A program made the translations under genes and the position numbers. Positions 1 to 11,387 of a stretch of DNA of 64,000 nt are shown in pieces. The stretch is taken from contig CM068384.1 in assembly GCA_034770075.1 (NCBI GenBank), positions 39,157,182 to 39,221,181 on the forward strand. The letters run 5' to 3'. This DNA comes from Aralia elata (Eukaryota; Streptophyta; Magnoliopsida; Apiales; Araliaceae). Position 1 is the first letter of the stretch; each line of letters begins with the position of its first letter. The notes beneath the pieces were generated by a model. The model was given only the letters and a program-made list of their open reading frames with translations, was not told the origin of the DNA and searched no databases.

Positions 1-119
1 TTATCATACATATCTCCATATGTATCAATAAATAACATTCATCTCATGAATAATAAAACCATTCCATATATGCATTGATATCATTTAATGGGCAATTAAA
101 AGTTTACTAAAAATTCAAT

Positions 120-560
120 TTTGAAACAAAAATAAACTCCTTTATTTTAATCAAAATTTAAATCATAATAAACTTATTTATTTTATTTTATCCAATTTTG
201 AATAAAAAATAAACTCTTTTATTTTTAATCAAAATCCAAATCAAAATAAACTGCTTTATTTTAATTAACATGGAAACCAATTTCAAGTTTAAAATAAACT
301 CATTTATTTTTTAACTTAAAATTGCTTGGAAAAATAAAATATGTTAAATCCTATTCCTTATCAAAATAAACATCTTTATTTTTAAGGAAACATGGAATTC
401 TATTCCATATGTGAATAAACTCCTTTATTCTAGGAAACATGGAATCATATTCCATATGTGAATAAACTTCTTTATTCTAGTTAACGTAGAATCCAATTCC
501 AAGTTCAAATAAAACATTTAATTTTAATTATATTCCAATTGAAAATAAACCTTTTATCTT
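120..560. repeat. Degenerate repeats built on AATAAA...TTTATT inverted pairs
   Basis: About ten loosely tandem copies of a hairpin-capable core (AATAAACTCCTTTATT and variants) alternate with AT-rich spacers containing CATGGAAT-type motifs. The arms AATAAA and TTTATT pair with each other, and each core carries a polyadenylation-type AATAAA on both strands. The same zone recurs at 4030-4385 in the other leader copy. Confidence 0.7.
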
Positions 561-602
561 AATTGAAAATAAATAAAATTAAAATAAATAAAAAATTTAA
601 AT

Positions 603-733
603 CTGCAGACCGGCGCGACCGCGCTCCAAAAAGAACTAGGAGCGGCACGGCCGCGCTGCACCCCAGAAACGATTTCTGGGTTCGGGCGCGACCACGCTCC
701 AGAATGGACTGGAAGCGGCGCGGCCGCGCCGCG
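603..733. repeat. GC-rich palindrome cluster, copia-like leader, GGCC type
   Basis: Four self-complementary modules start at 612, 644, 685 and 717, giving spacings of 32, 41 and 32 bp. The best is GGCGCGGCCGCGCC (717-730). The others are variants with a GRCC core. A dyad CCCAGAAA/TTTCTGGG (about 662-680) sits between the two pairs. The surroundings are strongly AT-rich. Confidence 0.8.
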
Positions 734-836
734 TAGCAGACTTCAATATTTTTTTTTCGTTTGCCCAAAAAAATCGATCCAATCACATACCCATACATAC
801 ATGGAATCATCATAATCGATAATTAACACAAGGTTA

Positions 837-849
837 GGCTCTGATGCCA
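837..849 (-). other. Primer-binding site, initiator tRNA-Met, one mismatch
   Basis: The minus-strand reading is TGGCATCAGAGCC, one base from the standard plant site TGGTATCAGAGCC. It lies one base from the LTR end at 851, as expected for reverse-transcription priming in a minus-strand element. Confidence 0.8.
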
Positions 850-850
850 C

Positions 851-2662
851 TGTTAGGTTTGTACATAGCGCGAACATGCAATCAAATTACATAAATAGTG
901 CGGAAGCGCAATAAAACGGATTTTAAAAATTTTCATACAAACCATCACCATGATCATCCTTGTGATTAATTATCAATTAAACGAAAGAGATAGAGATATA
1001 GAATTATACCCTTGTAGAACCATGCTTCCACAGGTACGAGTTTATCTCCAAATCCTTCGCGTTCTCCTTGAATTTCACCGATTAAATTCCTTCCTTTGAT
1101 CAACGTTAGCTACCCACCAAGTGTTTGGCCTCTAGAGGTGATCCACCAAGGAATAATAGTTGTTCAAGAAGATGGGTGTTGACAAAACCCTAGTTTCTAT
1201 CTCTATAAAAATTGCAAGTACTCTCTCTCTCCAATTCTTATAGAAGAGTGTGTAACTGTTTAACCCTAAATCATGATAAGACTCCTCTTATTTATAGATA
1301 TAGGGAACCCTCCTAAACTATTTAGGATTAGGGTTTTTATTTTACTTAAACTCCTTTAATTAATTGAACTCCTAATCCAATTAGGAATTCATGAGAGAGT
1401 ACTTCTATTAATTAATTCTCAATCTCTATTAGGAATTAAATAATAGTAATAGTAATAATAATAATAATAAGACTCCTCTTATTAATTTATATTTAATATT
1501 TCTAAAATATTAAATAATAAATATTAAGCTATTTAATTTATTCTATCTCCATAGATTAAATTAAATACACTTAACTTATTATTATAATTATGTCATTTAC
1601 TTCTTAAATAAATATTTTTCTTTTGCGATGTGACCCTTTAGGTTCTCCATATTAAACCGGTTGTGAATAAATCAATTAGAACAATTCTAATCTTATTTAA
1701 ATAAATAAATTAAACTATTTAATTCATTTAAATAAATAATATTTATTCTACAATAAGGGTAAGCCCCCTTAGCGATCAACGACTTTCCAGATAATATAGA
1801 TTTCAACATTAATCACAAAAGAACCTTTCAGTGAATAGTTACCGTACAATTCAATCCTTCTACCATACAATGTCCCAATTAAATATAAGACATGGAATTA
1901 CTGTCAAGTCTTATTTTATTTAATTATATGTATTTCGATTCTCAAATGAACAACTCTGATAATGCAAATTAGAAACTCCTTTCTAAATTCATTCTTCTTT
2001 GGCCAAAGACTTCTGAGTCGTCATTTATCGAATCACATAGGACATTCTCTCCTTTTACTAGGAGTGGTAGATTCTTTGTTGATCATTCACCTATCTCCAT
2101 GTATAACTTATTATACCCAATCATACCCTTTGATATACCCTAAGGGTCTTAAGGGACATGTCAAAGTATAACTCATCATACACAAGATACTATGATGATC
2201 TCAAGTCCAAGGATCACTTGTACTACTATCACTAGAGGAATTCCTATTGACAGGCGAGTAAAACTCCATTAGGTATTCCTTAGCGAGCCACGTTCAATGA
2301 ACTTATTCTCTAATAAGCACCTACATACATCCTTTAGTGTCTCTACACAAATGATTATGAGATCAATCATCCTCTTCATAAGAGCAAGCAACGTATGTAC
2401 TAATCTATCCGGATTCACTAATCCCCTTTTTAGTAATCCATCGATTAGGAACGATTTTAGTTTGTGAGCTATCTAGAATTTAGATCTCATTAGCATGATC
2501 ACTATCATGATTCTAAAAGCATTGCTCAAAACTATGGGTTTATCACATTTCATATAACAGCACCATGTAGATAAAGTAAAATGCCTTTAATAGACGAATA
2601 AGATTACAAAGTATATGCTACATCATATCAAATATGATTGGCTTGTGTGCATACTACTTTCA
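851..2662 (-). repeat. Copia-like LTR (3' LTR; also 5' LTR of the left unit)
   Basis: It begins TGTTAGG and ends TTTCA on the plus strand. It is 1812 bp against 1718 bp for its partner. The main difference is a block of about 100 bp near 1110-1212 that is missing from the other copy. It is followed at 2663 by the complement of a polypurine tract. Order in minus orientation shows it shared by two internal regions. Confidence 0.85.
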
Positions 2663-2681
2663 ATCTCCCACTTGCACTAAA
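2663..2681 (-). other. Polypurine tract of the copia-like element
   Basis: The minus strand reads GTGCAAGTGGGAGAT directly before the LTR end. This is the plus-strand priming signal expected upstream of a 3' LTR, and it fixes the element's orientation. Confidence 0.8.
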
Positions 2682-2977
2682 GCCAATCGTCATGGTATCT
2701 TTAACCAGTCCTTTTAATTTGGTCCGGTTAATTAGCATCTAATATGCTCCGCAGTGATAGTGAATTAGACATCGTAAAATTCTGTAAATGAATTTGTAAT
2801 TTAACAACATTTTAGCATACATTCATTTTAATTAATTACCAAAATAAATTAGGTCTTTATTTTAAATTGGTATCTCCCACTATTTTCATCAAACTATATT
2901 ACCCTCAATATACAGTTCGGCAAATCTAATTAAAGATTTGCTAGTGAGAATAAGGATCCCATTTCAAATGTATATAG

Positions 2978-3267
2978 CCTTGTGTGACACAACAAACGAT
3001 ATATAAATAAATAGGTAGGCAACTATTGTTAATTACATCACTATGTAACTCCTTTCAATTTGCCTCTTAGATTATTTTGATCAAGTGCGACACATCCGAA
3101 TCAAAATTATCCAAGTTAAGTCCAACCTAGCACTTCCATATATTCGAAAGAAAAACACTGTCCTTGTGTGACACAACAAAACAGCATCGTTCAGTCTATG
3201 TATAAGCATCAAATGTGATAAAGCAACATCTTAAATATTTAATACTTGCCTTGTGTGACACAACAAA
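2978..3267. repeat. Three copies of CCTTGTGTGACACAACAAA
   Basis: Identical 19-nt copies lie at 2978-2996, 3162-3180 and 3249-3267, surrounded by unlike sequence. The core TTGTGTGACACAA is nearly self-complementary. Identity in the motif, with divergence around it, suggests a site rather than a simple tandem repeat. Confidence 0.75.
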
Positions 3268-3546
3268 CTTATATTAAATATTTAATACTCTATCGCTTTA
3301 CCATGCTAGAAGGCGACGTTCGATATTCCAAATATCTTTGAACGCTTAGGACTTAATATAATTTCTTTGAGGGGTTTGTTATTATTTGTCTCATCTTGTT
3401 TATCGCGCATGCACATATATATATAAAATACGCGTCATATTATTAAACATGCAAAGCATGTTGTATAATATATAATATATACATAGTAAGCATGCACATA
3501 TAGAATACTATATTCTACCCGGATTGATTATGGACTTTTATTCTAG

Positions 3547-3578
3547 TTTGGTTCACTAGAGCCACCAAGTGAACCAAA
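3547..3578. other. Perfect 11-bp hairpin
   Basis: Arms TTTGGTTCACT (3547-3557) and AGTGAACCAAA (3568-3578) are exact complements around a 10-nt loop. The position is inside the copia-like internal region, about 0.9 kb from the polypurine tract. Confidence 0.7.
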
Positions 3579-4447
3579 AGGCCAAACCTAGGGTGCAAGA
3601 ATAAAAATTAAATATAACTATTACATTTAAACCCGGGCTCCATTACAAACGGGTCTTTAAGCGCTCCTTACTCCTTTGTCTCCAATTCTTCAAGTAATTC
3701 TAACTAAACCTATTACATAAACTATTTACAATAAATAGAAACCTTGATCAGCAGTCAAGGGTAAGTACATAGGAGGAAGATAGAATTTACATCAAGAAAA
3801 ACTAGAGAAGACGAGGTACGCAGACCCCATTTATAAAAACCCATTCATTCAAGCATCCACTAAAATAAATCCAATCACACATTGGTCAGTAGTCCATAAT
3901 CAATCCCTATTTATTATCATACATATCTCCATATGTATCAATAAATAACATTAATCTCATGAATAATAAAACCATTCCATATATGCATTGATATCAATTA
4001 ATGGGCAATTAAAAGTTTACTAGAAATCTAATTTTGAAACAAAAATAAACTCTTTTATTTTAATCAAAATTTAAATCATAATAAACTTATTTATTTTTAT
4101 TTTATCCAATTTTGAATAAAAATAAACTCCTTTATTTTTAATCAAATTCCAAATCAAAATAAACTCCTTTATTTTAATTAACATGGAAACTAATTTCAAG
4201 TTCAAAATAAACTCTTTTATTTTAACTTAAAATTGTTGGAAAATAAAATATGTTGAATCCTATTCCTTATCAAAATAAACATCTTTATTTTTAAGGAAAC
4301 ATGGAATCCTATTCCATGTGTGAATAAACTCCTTTATTCTAGGAAACATGGAATCCTATTCCATATGTGAATAAACTTTTTTATTCAAAACTTACATCAA
4401 TTAAATAAACTATTTATTTTAATTGAAGTAAAATTATTTTTCTGGAT

Positions 4448-4583
4448 TCTGCTGTCCGGCGCAGCTGCGCCCAGAATGAACTGGGAACCGGCACAGCTGC
4501 GTTGAACCCCAGAAAAAACTGATTCTGGGTATGGGCGCAGCTGCGCTCCAGAATGAACTGGAGCCGGCGCAGCTGCGCCGCAA
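4448..4583. repeat. GC-rich palindrome cluster, copia-like leader, AGCT type
   Basis: This is the counterpart of 603-733. Modules start at 4458, 4490, 4534 and 4566 (spacings 32, 44, 32). All four have the core AGCT (for example GGCGCAGCTGCGCC) where the other copy has GRCC. The spacers are alignable between the copies, and the central CCCAGAA/TTCTGGG dyad is kept. Confidence 0.8.
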
Positions 4584-4680
4584 CGCTGATTCAGAAAAAA
4601 TTTATTCTGCCCAAAATTTCGATCGAATCGCATATCAAACATACATGGAATCATCATAATCGATAATTAGCACAAGGTTA

Positions 4681-4693
4681 GGCTCTGATACCA
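4681..4693 (-). other. Primer-binding site, initiator tRNA-Met
   Basis: The minus strand reads TGGTATCAGAGCC exactly, one base downstream of the 5' LTR end (4695 on the plus strand). This matches the 3' end of plant initiator tRNA-Met. Confidence 0.9.
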
Positions 4694-4694
4694 C

Positions 4695-6412
4695 TGTTAG
4701 GTTTGTACATAGCACGAATATGCAATCAAATTACATAAGTAGTGCGGAAGCGCGATAAAACGGATTTTAAAATTTTCATACAAACCATCACCATGATCAT
4801 CCATGTGCTCAATTATCAATTAAACGAAAGAGATAGAGATTAAGAAATTATACCCTCGTAGAACCGTGCTTCCTCGGGTACAAGTTCACCTCCAATTCCT
4901 TCGAGTTCTCCTTGAATTTCACCGATTAAATTCCTTCCTTTGATCAACGTTAGCCACCCAAATGCAAGTACTCTCTCTCTCTCCAATTCTCATGGAAGAG
5001 TGTGTAAATTGTCTAACTCTAAATCATGATAAGACTCCTCTTATTTATAGATATAGGGAACCCTCCTAAACTATTTAGGATTAGGGTTTTTATTTTAATT
5101 AAACTCCTTTAATTAATTGAACTCCTAATCCAATTAGGAATTCATGAGAGAGTACTTCTATTAATTAATTCCCAATCCCTATTAGGAATTAAATAATAGT
5201 AATAGTAATAATAATAATAAGACTCCTCTTATTAATTTATATTTAATATTTCTAAAATATTAAATAATAAATATTAAGCTATTTAATTTATTCTATCTAC
5301 ATAGATTAAATTAAATACACTTAACTTATTATTACAATTATGTCATTTACTTCTTAAATAAATATTTTTCTTTTGCGGTGTGACCCTTTAGGTTCTCCAT
5401 ATTAAACCGGTTGTGAATAAATCAATTAGAACAATTCTAATCTTATTTAAATAAATAAATTAAACTATTTAATTCATTTAAATAAATAATATTTATTCTA
5501 CAATAAGGGTAAGCCCCCTTAGCGATCAAAGACTTTTCAGATAATATAGATTTTAACATTAATCACAAAAGAACCTTTCAGTGAATAGTTACCGTACAAT
5601 TCAATCCTTCTACCATACAATGTCCCAATTAAATATAAGACATGGAATTACTGTCAAGTCTTATTTTATTTAATTATATGTATTTCGATTCTCAAATGCA
5701 CAACTCTGATAATGTAAATTAGAAACTCCTTTCTAATTTCATTCTGCTTTGGCCAAAGACTTATGAGTCGTCATTTATCGAATCACATAGGACATTCTCT
5801 CCTTTTACTAGAAGTGGTAGATTCTTTGTTGATCATTCACCTATCTCCATGTATAACTTATTATACCCAATCATACCCTTTGATATACCCTAAAGGTCTT
5901 AAGGGACATGTCAAAGTATAACTCATCATACACAAGATACTATGATGATCTCAAGTCCAAGGATCACTTGTACTACTATCACTAGAGGAATTCTTATTGA
6001 CAGGCGAGTAAAACTCCATTAGGTATTCCTTAGCGAGCCACGTTCAGTGAACTTATTCTCTAATAAGCACCTACATACTTGCTTTAGTGTCTCCACATAA
6101 ATGATTATGAGATCAATCATCCTCTTCATAAGAGCAAGCAACGTATGTACTAATCTATCCGGATTCACTAATCCCCTTTTTAGTAATCCATCGATTAGGA
6201 ACGATTTTAGTTTGTGAGCTATCTAGAATTTAGATCTCATTAACATGATCACCATCATGATTCTAAAAGCATTGCTCAAAACTATGGGTTTATCACATTT
6301 CATATAATAGCACCATGTAGATAAAGTAAAATGCCTTTAATAGACGAATAAGATTACAAAGTATATGCTACATCATATCAAATATGATTGGCTTGTGTGC
6401 ATACTACTTTCA
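4695..6412 (-). repeat. Copia-like LTR (5' LTR)
   Basis: It begins TGTTAGG, ends TTTCA and aligns with 851-2662 over its whole length, apart from the roughly 100-bp deletion near its left end. The two copies look a few percent different by eye. Confidence 0.85.
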
Positions 6413-6512
6413 GGCTTTGGGAGGATTAAAATGAAGCTATCAAGGAGAAGTTAGGAACTCCATGTATTTTATTTGGTGAGAGGTTACACCATGCCGACAA
6501 CCCCTCCTTCTC
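6413..6512. repeat. 100-bp segment repeated at 8554-8652
   Basis: From GGCTTTGGGAGG to CCGACAACCCCTC the two copies match almost base for base, then diverge. One copy directly abuts the copia-like insertion. Both probably come from the same kind of LTR, one cut by the insertion. Confidence 0.7.
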
Positions 6513-7078
6513 GCACTCCCTATTGGTCAAATTTCAAATTAATGTCTACCATTTGGGTGACATACAAATATATGTTCCCGAATACTCCCCTCCTTTATCT
6601 CAAAACTCCCACTTTTGTACCAAATTTGCTTAATAACTCTACCCATAAATAAAAAGGGGTATTCCCATAAATTATTGGGATGGGTAAAAATAATTATTAT
6701 GGGGTTTGTCCATTTATTCGGAATACCCATATAATACATTTTGGATACGAAATAGATCTCGTTCGGGCTTAAATAAAATTTCTGACGCTTGGAAAAATTA
6801 TTTCTTCGCGTACACGTCTTAACGTAATTAATAGAAATCGAAAAAGACGTAAAAATATTTGGCGTGAATAGTGTCGTGAATAGTGTCTTGGTAAACGCAC
6901 CCTGTGAATAGTGATTTTACGATTTTTCGCGAAATCAATTATTTACTCCTATGGTTCAATAATGCATAAAACTTCATACGTTGACATCATCCAGGTTATA
7001 AAATAACCTTAAAACACGTCACATAAAAAAATATTTAAACCATTTAATAATATTAATAAACCCAAATTACAAGGGTAT

Positions 7079-7125
7079 TCACGATTCGCGATCGCTGCTC
7101 TTCACGATTCGCGATCGCTGCTCTT
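7079..7125. repeat. 23-bp tandem duplication with GCGATCGC palindrome
   Basis: Two full copies and a partial one of a unit containing TTCGCGATCGCTGCTC. A related TCGCGATCG recurs near 7444. The palindromic GCGATCGC core is notable in this AT-rich LTR. Confidence 0.65.
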
Positions 7126-7551
7126 CACGATTAACTCCCCATAATCGTATACCTCATCGCACATATATCTCGCCCATAATTCGGGTTAGCGTCTTTACAA
7201 CAAATAACTCGTTCAATAATATTATCCCTCAACTATTTATTTAATCCAATAAATTGTACTCTAGCGATATTTCTTGAACCGGCCAAATCAGCTTATACGA
7301 ACACTTTCATACTTACTAATCTTCGCCTACACATAATCTAGGTCATAATATAACCTTTAAATGCTTAACACATAATATTATTAATAAAAGTCTATTTTAT
7401 TCAATAATATCCATAAGCTCGAATTACCAAGCTACGCACGACTCGCGATCGTTACAATTATTAACTAGTAACTCATTTATTCTGAATCTATGTATATATT
7501 TCATATTTATATATACATATACATATTAAGCTCACCAAATAAATTACATAA

Positions 7552-7556
<5 letters not shown>

Positions 7557-7594
<38 letters not shown>
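7557..7594. repeat. (TA)n microsatellite
   Basis: About 19 uninterrupted TA units. Confidence 0.95.
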
Positions 7595-7597
<3 letters not shown>

Positions 7598-7677
7598 GAA
7601 CTCGACACGTCTCATAATAAGAATTATTCTATATTAAATTCTTATTATAATTATTCTCAAAAATCCGAGTTGTCACA

Positions 7678-7696
7678 TCCTTCCCTCCTTATAAGG
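7678..7696 (-). other. Gypsy polypurine tract
   Basis: The minus strand reads CCTTATAAGGAGGGAAGGA immediately before the LTR end at 7677. It is followed by GGATTCCGTCCTCGAAATCA, which resembles the equivalent junction of element 1 (GGATTCTGTCCCC). Confidence 0.6.
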
Positions 7697-8553
7697 ATTC
7701 CGTCCTCGAAATCACAAATACCAAACCTCTCTTACTGGGTTTGCGTAAACCTTCTTCCAAAATTTTGTCGTTGAATTATTTCTACGCATTACTATATCAT
7801 AGGTTTTACATCGCTTATTTAATCCACTTCCTTAACAAATTCTTGTAGGTTTTATTCTATAACCTTTATTAACTCAATTATACTCTGAGTATTATCCTAT
7901 ATTTAACCCATCAATTTCCTTTTCTAAGGATCATTGTATGTCACAATCATCATAATAATTTAATATCATAATTTATTAACAACAAATAAATGAAACACAC
8001 ACGAAATCATAGCTACATAGTCCTATAAAATTCGCCTGAATGTTCATATTGTCCAAAAATGTCCAAAATATTCATATTCTTCATGTTCTTCATCCTCCTT
8101 AAGCATAGGTACGGATTTTCTTCATTTTTGTTCCACTTAATGTTGTTAATGGCTTACAAAGTCTCTTGGCAACATTATTAAGCAACCCTAACGAACAACA
8201 ACAACAAAAATCACAAGAAAACTCAAAACCCATCACAAAAGCTTTAAAAACTTAATAATGGAGGAAATGGAAGATAGATGGTTTGAGGGTTGTGATTTAC
8301 CTCTGTACATCATTTCTAGATGTTAAGAAGCTTTCTTGGAGCTTGGTTAGCTTGAGTCTTCTTGGCTTTGGCTCCTCTTCTCTTCTTCCTTCTTCCTCCC
8401 GAAGTCCTCTCTTCTTATATTCTTCTTCCGATGGTTCTTCTTCTTCTTCTTCCTTTTATGTAGTTTTCTTTCTTCACTCTCTCTTCTCTCTCTCAATATT
8501 TGCAGTAACATGGAAGGAATGGGAGAGTATGGCTAAGCATGGGAGAATGAATG
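7697..8553. other. Non-coding AT-rich stretch with polypyrimidine tract
   Basis: No gene is recognised. Around 8370-8490 the plus strand is a run of CTTCTT/CTC pyrimidines. Runs like this occur in the transcribed part of the Tekay-like LTRs here (for example 13255-13300). A 130-codon plus-strand frame through it is Ser/Leu/Phe-rich, a by-product of the pyrimidine run. Confidence 0.5.
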
Positions 8554-8652
8554 GAGGCTTTGGGAGGATTAAAATGAAGCTATCAAGGAGAAGTTGGGAA
8601 CTCCATGCATTTTGTTTGGTGAGAGGTTACACCATGCCGACAACCCCTCATT
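8554..8652. repeat. Second copy of the 6413-6512 segment
   Basis: Near-identical to 6413-6512 with only a handful of substitutions. It flanks the polypyrimidine tract, so both copies are probably LTR-derived. Confidence 0.7.
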
Positions 8653-11131
8653 CTCTTATCACTGATGTGGAGTAATTAAAAATAATTAAACCACTAACAT
8701 GATTGAAAAATAATAACTCGAGTTTGAGTTAGGAAACTTGCATATTCCGCCGATTACCGCTACACAATCTAATTTAACCTCTTATGAAAAGACCTATCAT
8801 TAGTAAGATTGATCTTTCAATTAGCATAACACATCTTGACTCATAATACTACTATTTTATTCTACGTTATCTAATATTTAATCACATAAGTCAACATTAG
8901 ATAATACCTCCAACCATTAGTAATATTATCATCCTTTGATAATATTTCACTCACTTAATAATCATCTTAAACTCTCGTCTAATATTATTAATCATTTAAT
9001 AATATTATAATCATTTACTAATATTATTAATCATTTAATAACTTTATTCATTTTATAAACTTATAAATAATTTAATTTATTGTTTATCTCTTATTATTTA
9101 ATTCATTTAACAAACATGCCATGTCATTCTTATAATATTTTATTAAAGATGATCAGATTACCCTTATATAGTCTTAATATATCACCTTAATGATCATTAG
9201 CTAATAAAATCACATTAACAAATTTTATGGCTTAATATAACTTAATTTCTTCAATTATTCTTATCTCATTCATAGGCATTAAGAATACCTACTCAACTTA
9301 TTATTTTTATATCTTCTAGTTAATTTTAATATAATATATTTTAGTTACAAAAAAATTTTCTTGTAATTTTCCAAGCTCATTTCCTATTTTTAAATAGCCT
9401 ATTTCTGTCTGAAACTACAACATTTATTAAAATTTACCCATTTATCCAATTTTTTTGAAATTTACACAGTATTCTCATTTCATCATACACTGACTCCAGT
9501 AAAAATTTCACAACTTTCTGAGATATGGATCTTGAGTTATAACAGTTTTTTTAAAAATTGTAAAAATCTTTAACGGACCATAACTCTGTCTCACGAAGTC
9601 AAAAAATGTTCATTTTTAGACAACAACTAGATAACTCTATATATTAACATACCATAAGAGAACAGAATTTTTAAAGCTCTCTAACTGACTAAAACAGGCC
9701 ACGAAAAATTATGGCCTGCAAGGTTTTTGGATTTTCGACAGAAAACTGTTTTGGTAGAAATTGCGCTACGAACGGTTCGTTCAATAATTTTTAGCGATTC
9801 CAGTGGGGTTCTTTAGAAAACTCATAGATCTATCCACCGCCTTTGGCAGATCTCAAAAATAAGTTATGGTTCAAAAATGGTGATTGTCCAAAGTGGACTG
9901 AAATTTCTAGGGTTTTCAAGTTAAAACATCTCTTGTTCTTCTTTACCATCAAAGCTCATCAACACATATAATGAACACATCTAATCATAAAACATCATCT
10001 AACATATAGATCTACTACTATAGGGTTTAAAAATATGAACTCTTCATTTGTTTCCAAAACAACAACATATACACAATAATCTAGTTAAGGTTTGACATTA
10101 GAAAACTTTTAAACCTTTTAGATTTGGATTCACTTCTTCTCCTTCCAAAGTATGTGATGAAGGTGGATGGCATCCAAAGCTCCTCTCCTTGATGGCTTTA
10201 ATACTCTCTAACTACCAACACTTGAAGGTTTAATATATTTCTATGGTTTCCTTTCACTTTCTCTCTCTAACTCTCTCTTTCTTTTTCTTGAGAGTCTCTC
10301 TCTCTAAAGCTACTAGCAAATATGAAAAGTGAAGTATTCTAAGTGGTCAAGGATAGTCTAGGGTGATTTAAAATCATCTACCAAAAACATTACATACAAT
10401 CTATGTATGTATAGGCTTATCACCAACTTAACCCTATCCAAGCTTACATTGAGATTTTCCACCAATGAAAGAGCTTAAATGAAGATTACATGGGATCTTA
10501 TCTACCAATAAACATACTTACAAATTCTATATCTATACATTTTATCCCCAACTTTATCTATCTAGCTAACTTGGAGATTTTCCACCAATGAAAGAGCTTA
10601 GATGAAGATTACATGGGAATCTTATCTATCAATACACATACTTACAAATTCTATATCTACACATCTTATCCCCAACTTTATCTATCAAGCCAACTTGGAG
10701 ATTACATGGGACCCACTTGGTTCCCAACCCATTATCCCCTAATTTTAATTTATTTTTATTATCTAATTTGGAGGATAGTTGACCAATAATTGACTTTTTA
10801 CTAAATATACCAAGTGGACTAATGTTTGGGCTACCAAATAATTTCTCTTGGGCTACAATAATTAAAATATTGGACTACTAGCATACTTAATAATTAATTT
10901 AAGTAGTGGGCTAGTTTAATTAATTAAATGATCTTACATTAATTATCTACAAGTCCAATACACAATTAATTGCTTGGACTTGTTTAAATAATTTACTAGG
11001 TTAGTCCATTAAAATTTAATTACATACTTGGACTATTAAATAAATTCATATATCGTCACACATTTCATAATTACATTAATTAAATTATATAATCTAATTA
11101 AACTTGTTATATTCAAAGTTAATTGGATATT
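8653..11131 (-). mobile_element. Gypsy LTR debris, interrupted by element 1
   Basis: AT-rich sequence with no coding signal that continues beyond element 1 at 22471 and ends in GGTCATTACA at 22701, where Athila gag sequence begins. Near 10100-10310 there is a pyrimidine-rich zone with CTCTCTCT runs, like that of the Tekay-like LTRs. Two copies of a roughly 110-bp segment around CACCAATGAAAGAGCTTA occur near 10450-10530 and 10570-10650. The left boundary of the LTR could not be placed. Confidence 0.45.
11127..11131. other. Target-site duplication (left) of element 1
   Basis: ATATT here equals 22471-22475, the 5-bp duplication expected from gypsy integrase. Confidence 0.85.
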
Positions 11132-11387
11132 TGTGACACCCCCAAATCTGGGTACTTCATTTCCTCAGGATTTGGTGTTCACAATCCAAAAACATCACAT
11201 CACATCTAACTACCCATTCAAATAAAAATGAAAATACTTGAATAGAAATAGAAATCTCCCATTAGAGGGTTACAACATCATTCATAAACAAATCCCAGGT
11301 TATCTAACCTTAAATAAACATCAGTGCGGAAAACATAAACGAAGTCTAATACATAAACAACAATAAAGCAAATACAACAAGTCTTCA

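Larger units (their letters stand above)
1..850 (-). mobile_element. Leader/internal fragment of a second copia-like unit
   Basis: This stretch matches 3914-4694 in order: an AT-rich palindromic repeat zone, a GC-rich cluster, then a primer-binding site abutting the LTR at 851. In minus orientation it lies just downstream of that LTR, so the same LTR serves as the 3' LTR of the element to its right and the 5' LTR of a unit running off the left edge. No gag or pol coding sequence is visible in it. Confidence 0.75.
2663..4680 (-). other. Internal region of the copia-like element, no coding sequence seen
   Basis: About 2 kb of AT-rich sequence without recognisable polyprotein motifs on either strand. 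It contains three copies of a 19-nt near-palindrome (2978-3267), a strong hairpin (3547-3578), and from 3914 the leader that is repeated at 1-850. Confidence 0.6.
851..6412 (-). mobile_element. Non-autonomous Ty1/copia-like LTR retrotransposon
   Basis: Two direct LTRs (851-2662 and 4695-6412) flank about 2.0 kb of internal sequence. The minus-strand order is 5' LTR, exact primer-binding site (4693-4681), internal, polypurine tract (AAGTGGGAGAT, next to 2663), 3' LTR. The LTRs have TG...CA ends. I see no gag, protease, integrase or reverse transcriptase, so the element would depend on enzymes supplied in trans (LARD-like). Copia affiliation is inferred from the priming site and tract style. 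The next bases (6413 onward) belong to an older repeat, and no target duplication can be read because the left partner lies outside the window. Confidence 0.75.
6513..7677 (-). mobile_element. Gypsy-type LTR remnant
   Basis: It ends in TTGTCACA at 7677 and is followed by TCCTTCCCTCCTTATAAGG, the complement of a gypsy polypurine tract. The same layout is seen at 13850 in element 1 (CGTCACA, then TCTTTCCCCCC). This marks a 3' LTR of a minus-strand element whose left part was cut by the copia-like insertion. No coding sequence is recognised. Confidence 0.5.

Noticed and set aside
559..813. Similar minus-strand frames beginning MMIPCM at 559-813 and 4397-4657
   Set aside because: The two products diverge in frame after a few residues while the DNA stays alignable, so the frames are incidental to the leader.
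8283..8675. 130-codon plus-strand open frame
   Set aside because: It runs through a CTT/CTC pyrimidine tract and gives Ser/Leu/Phe repeats; no domain, and it lies in LTR-like DNA.
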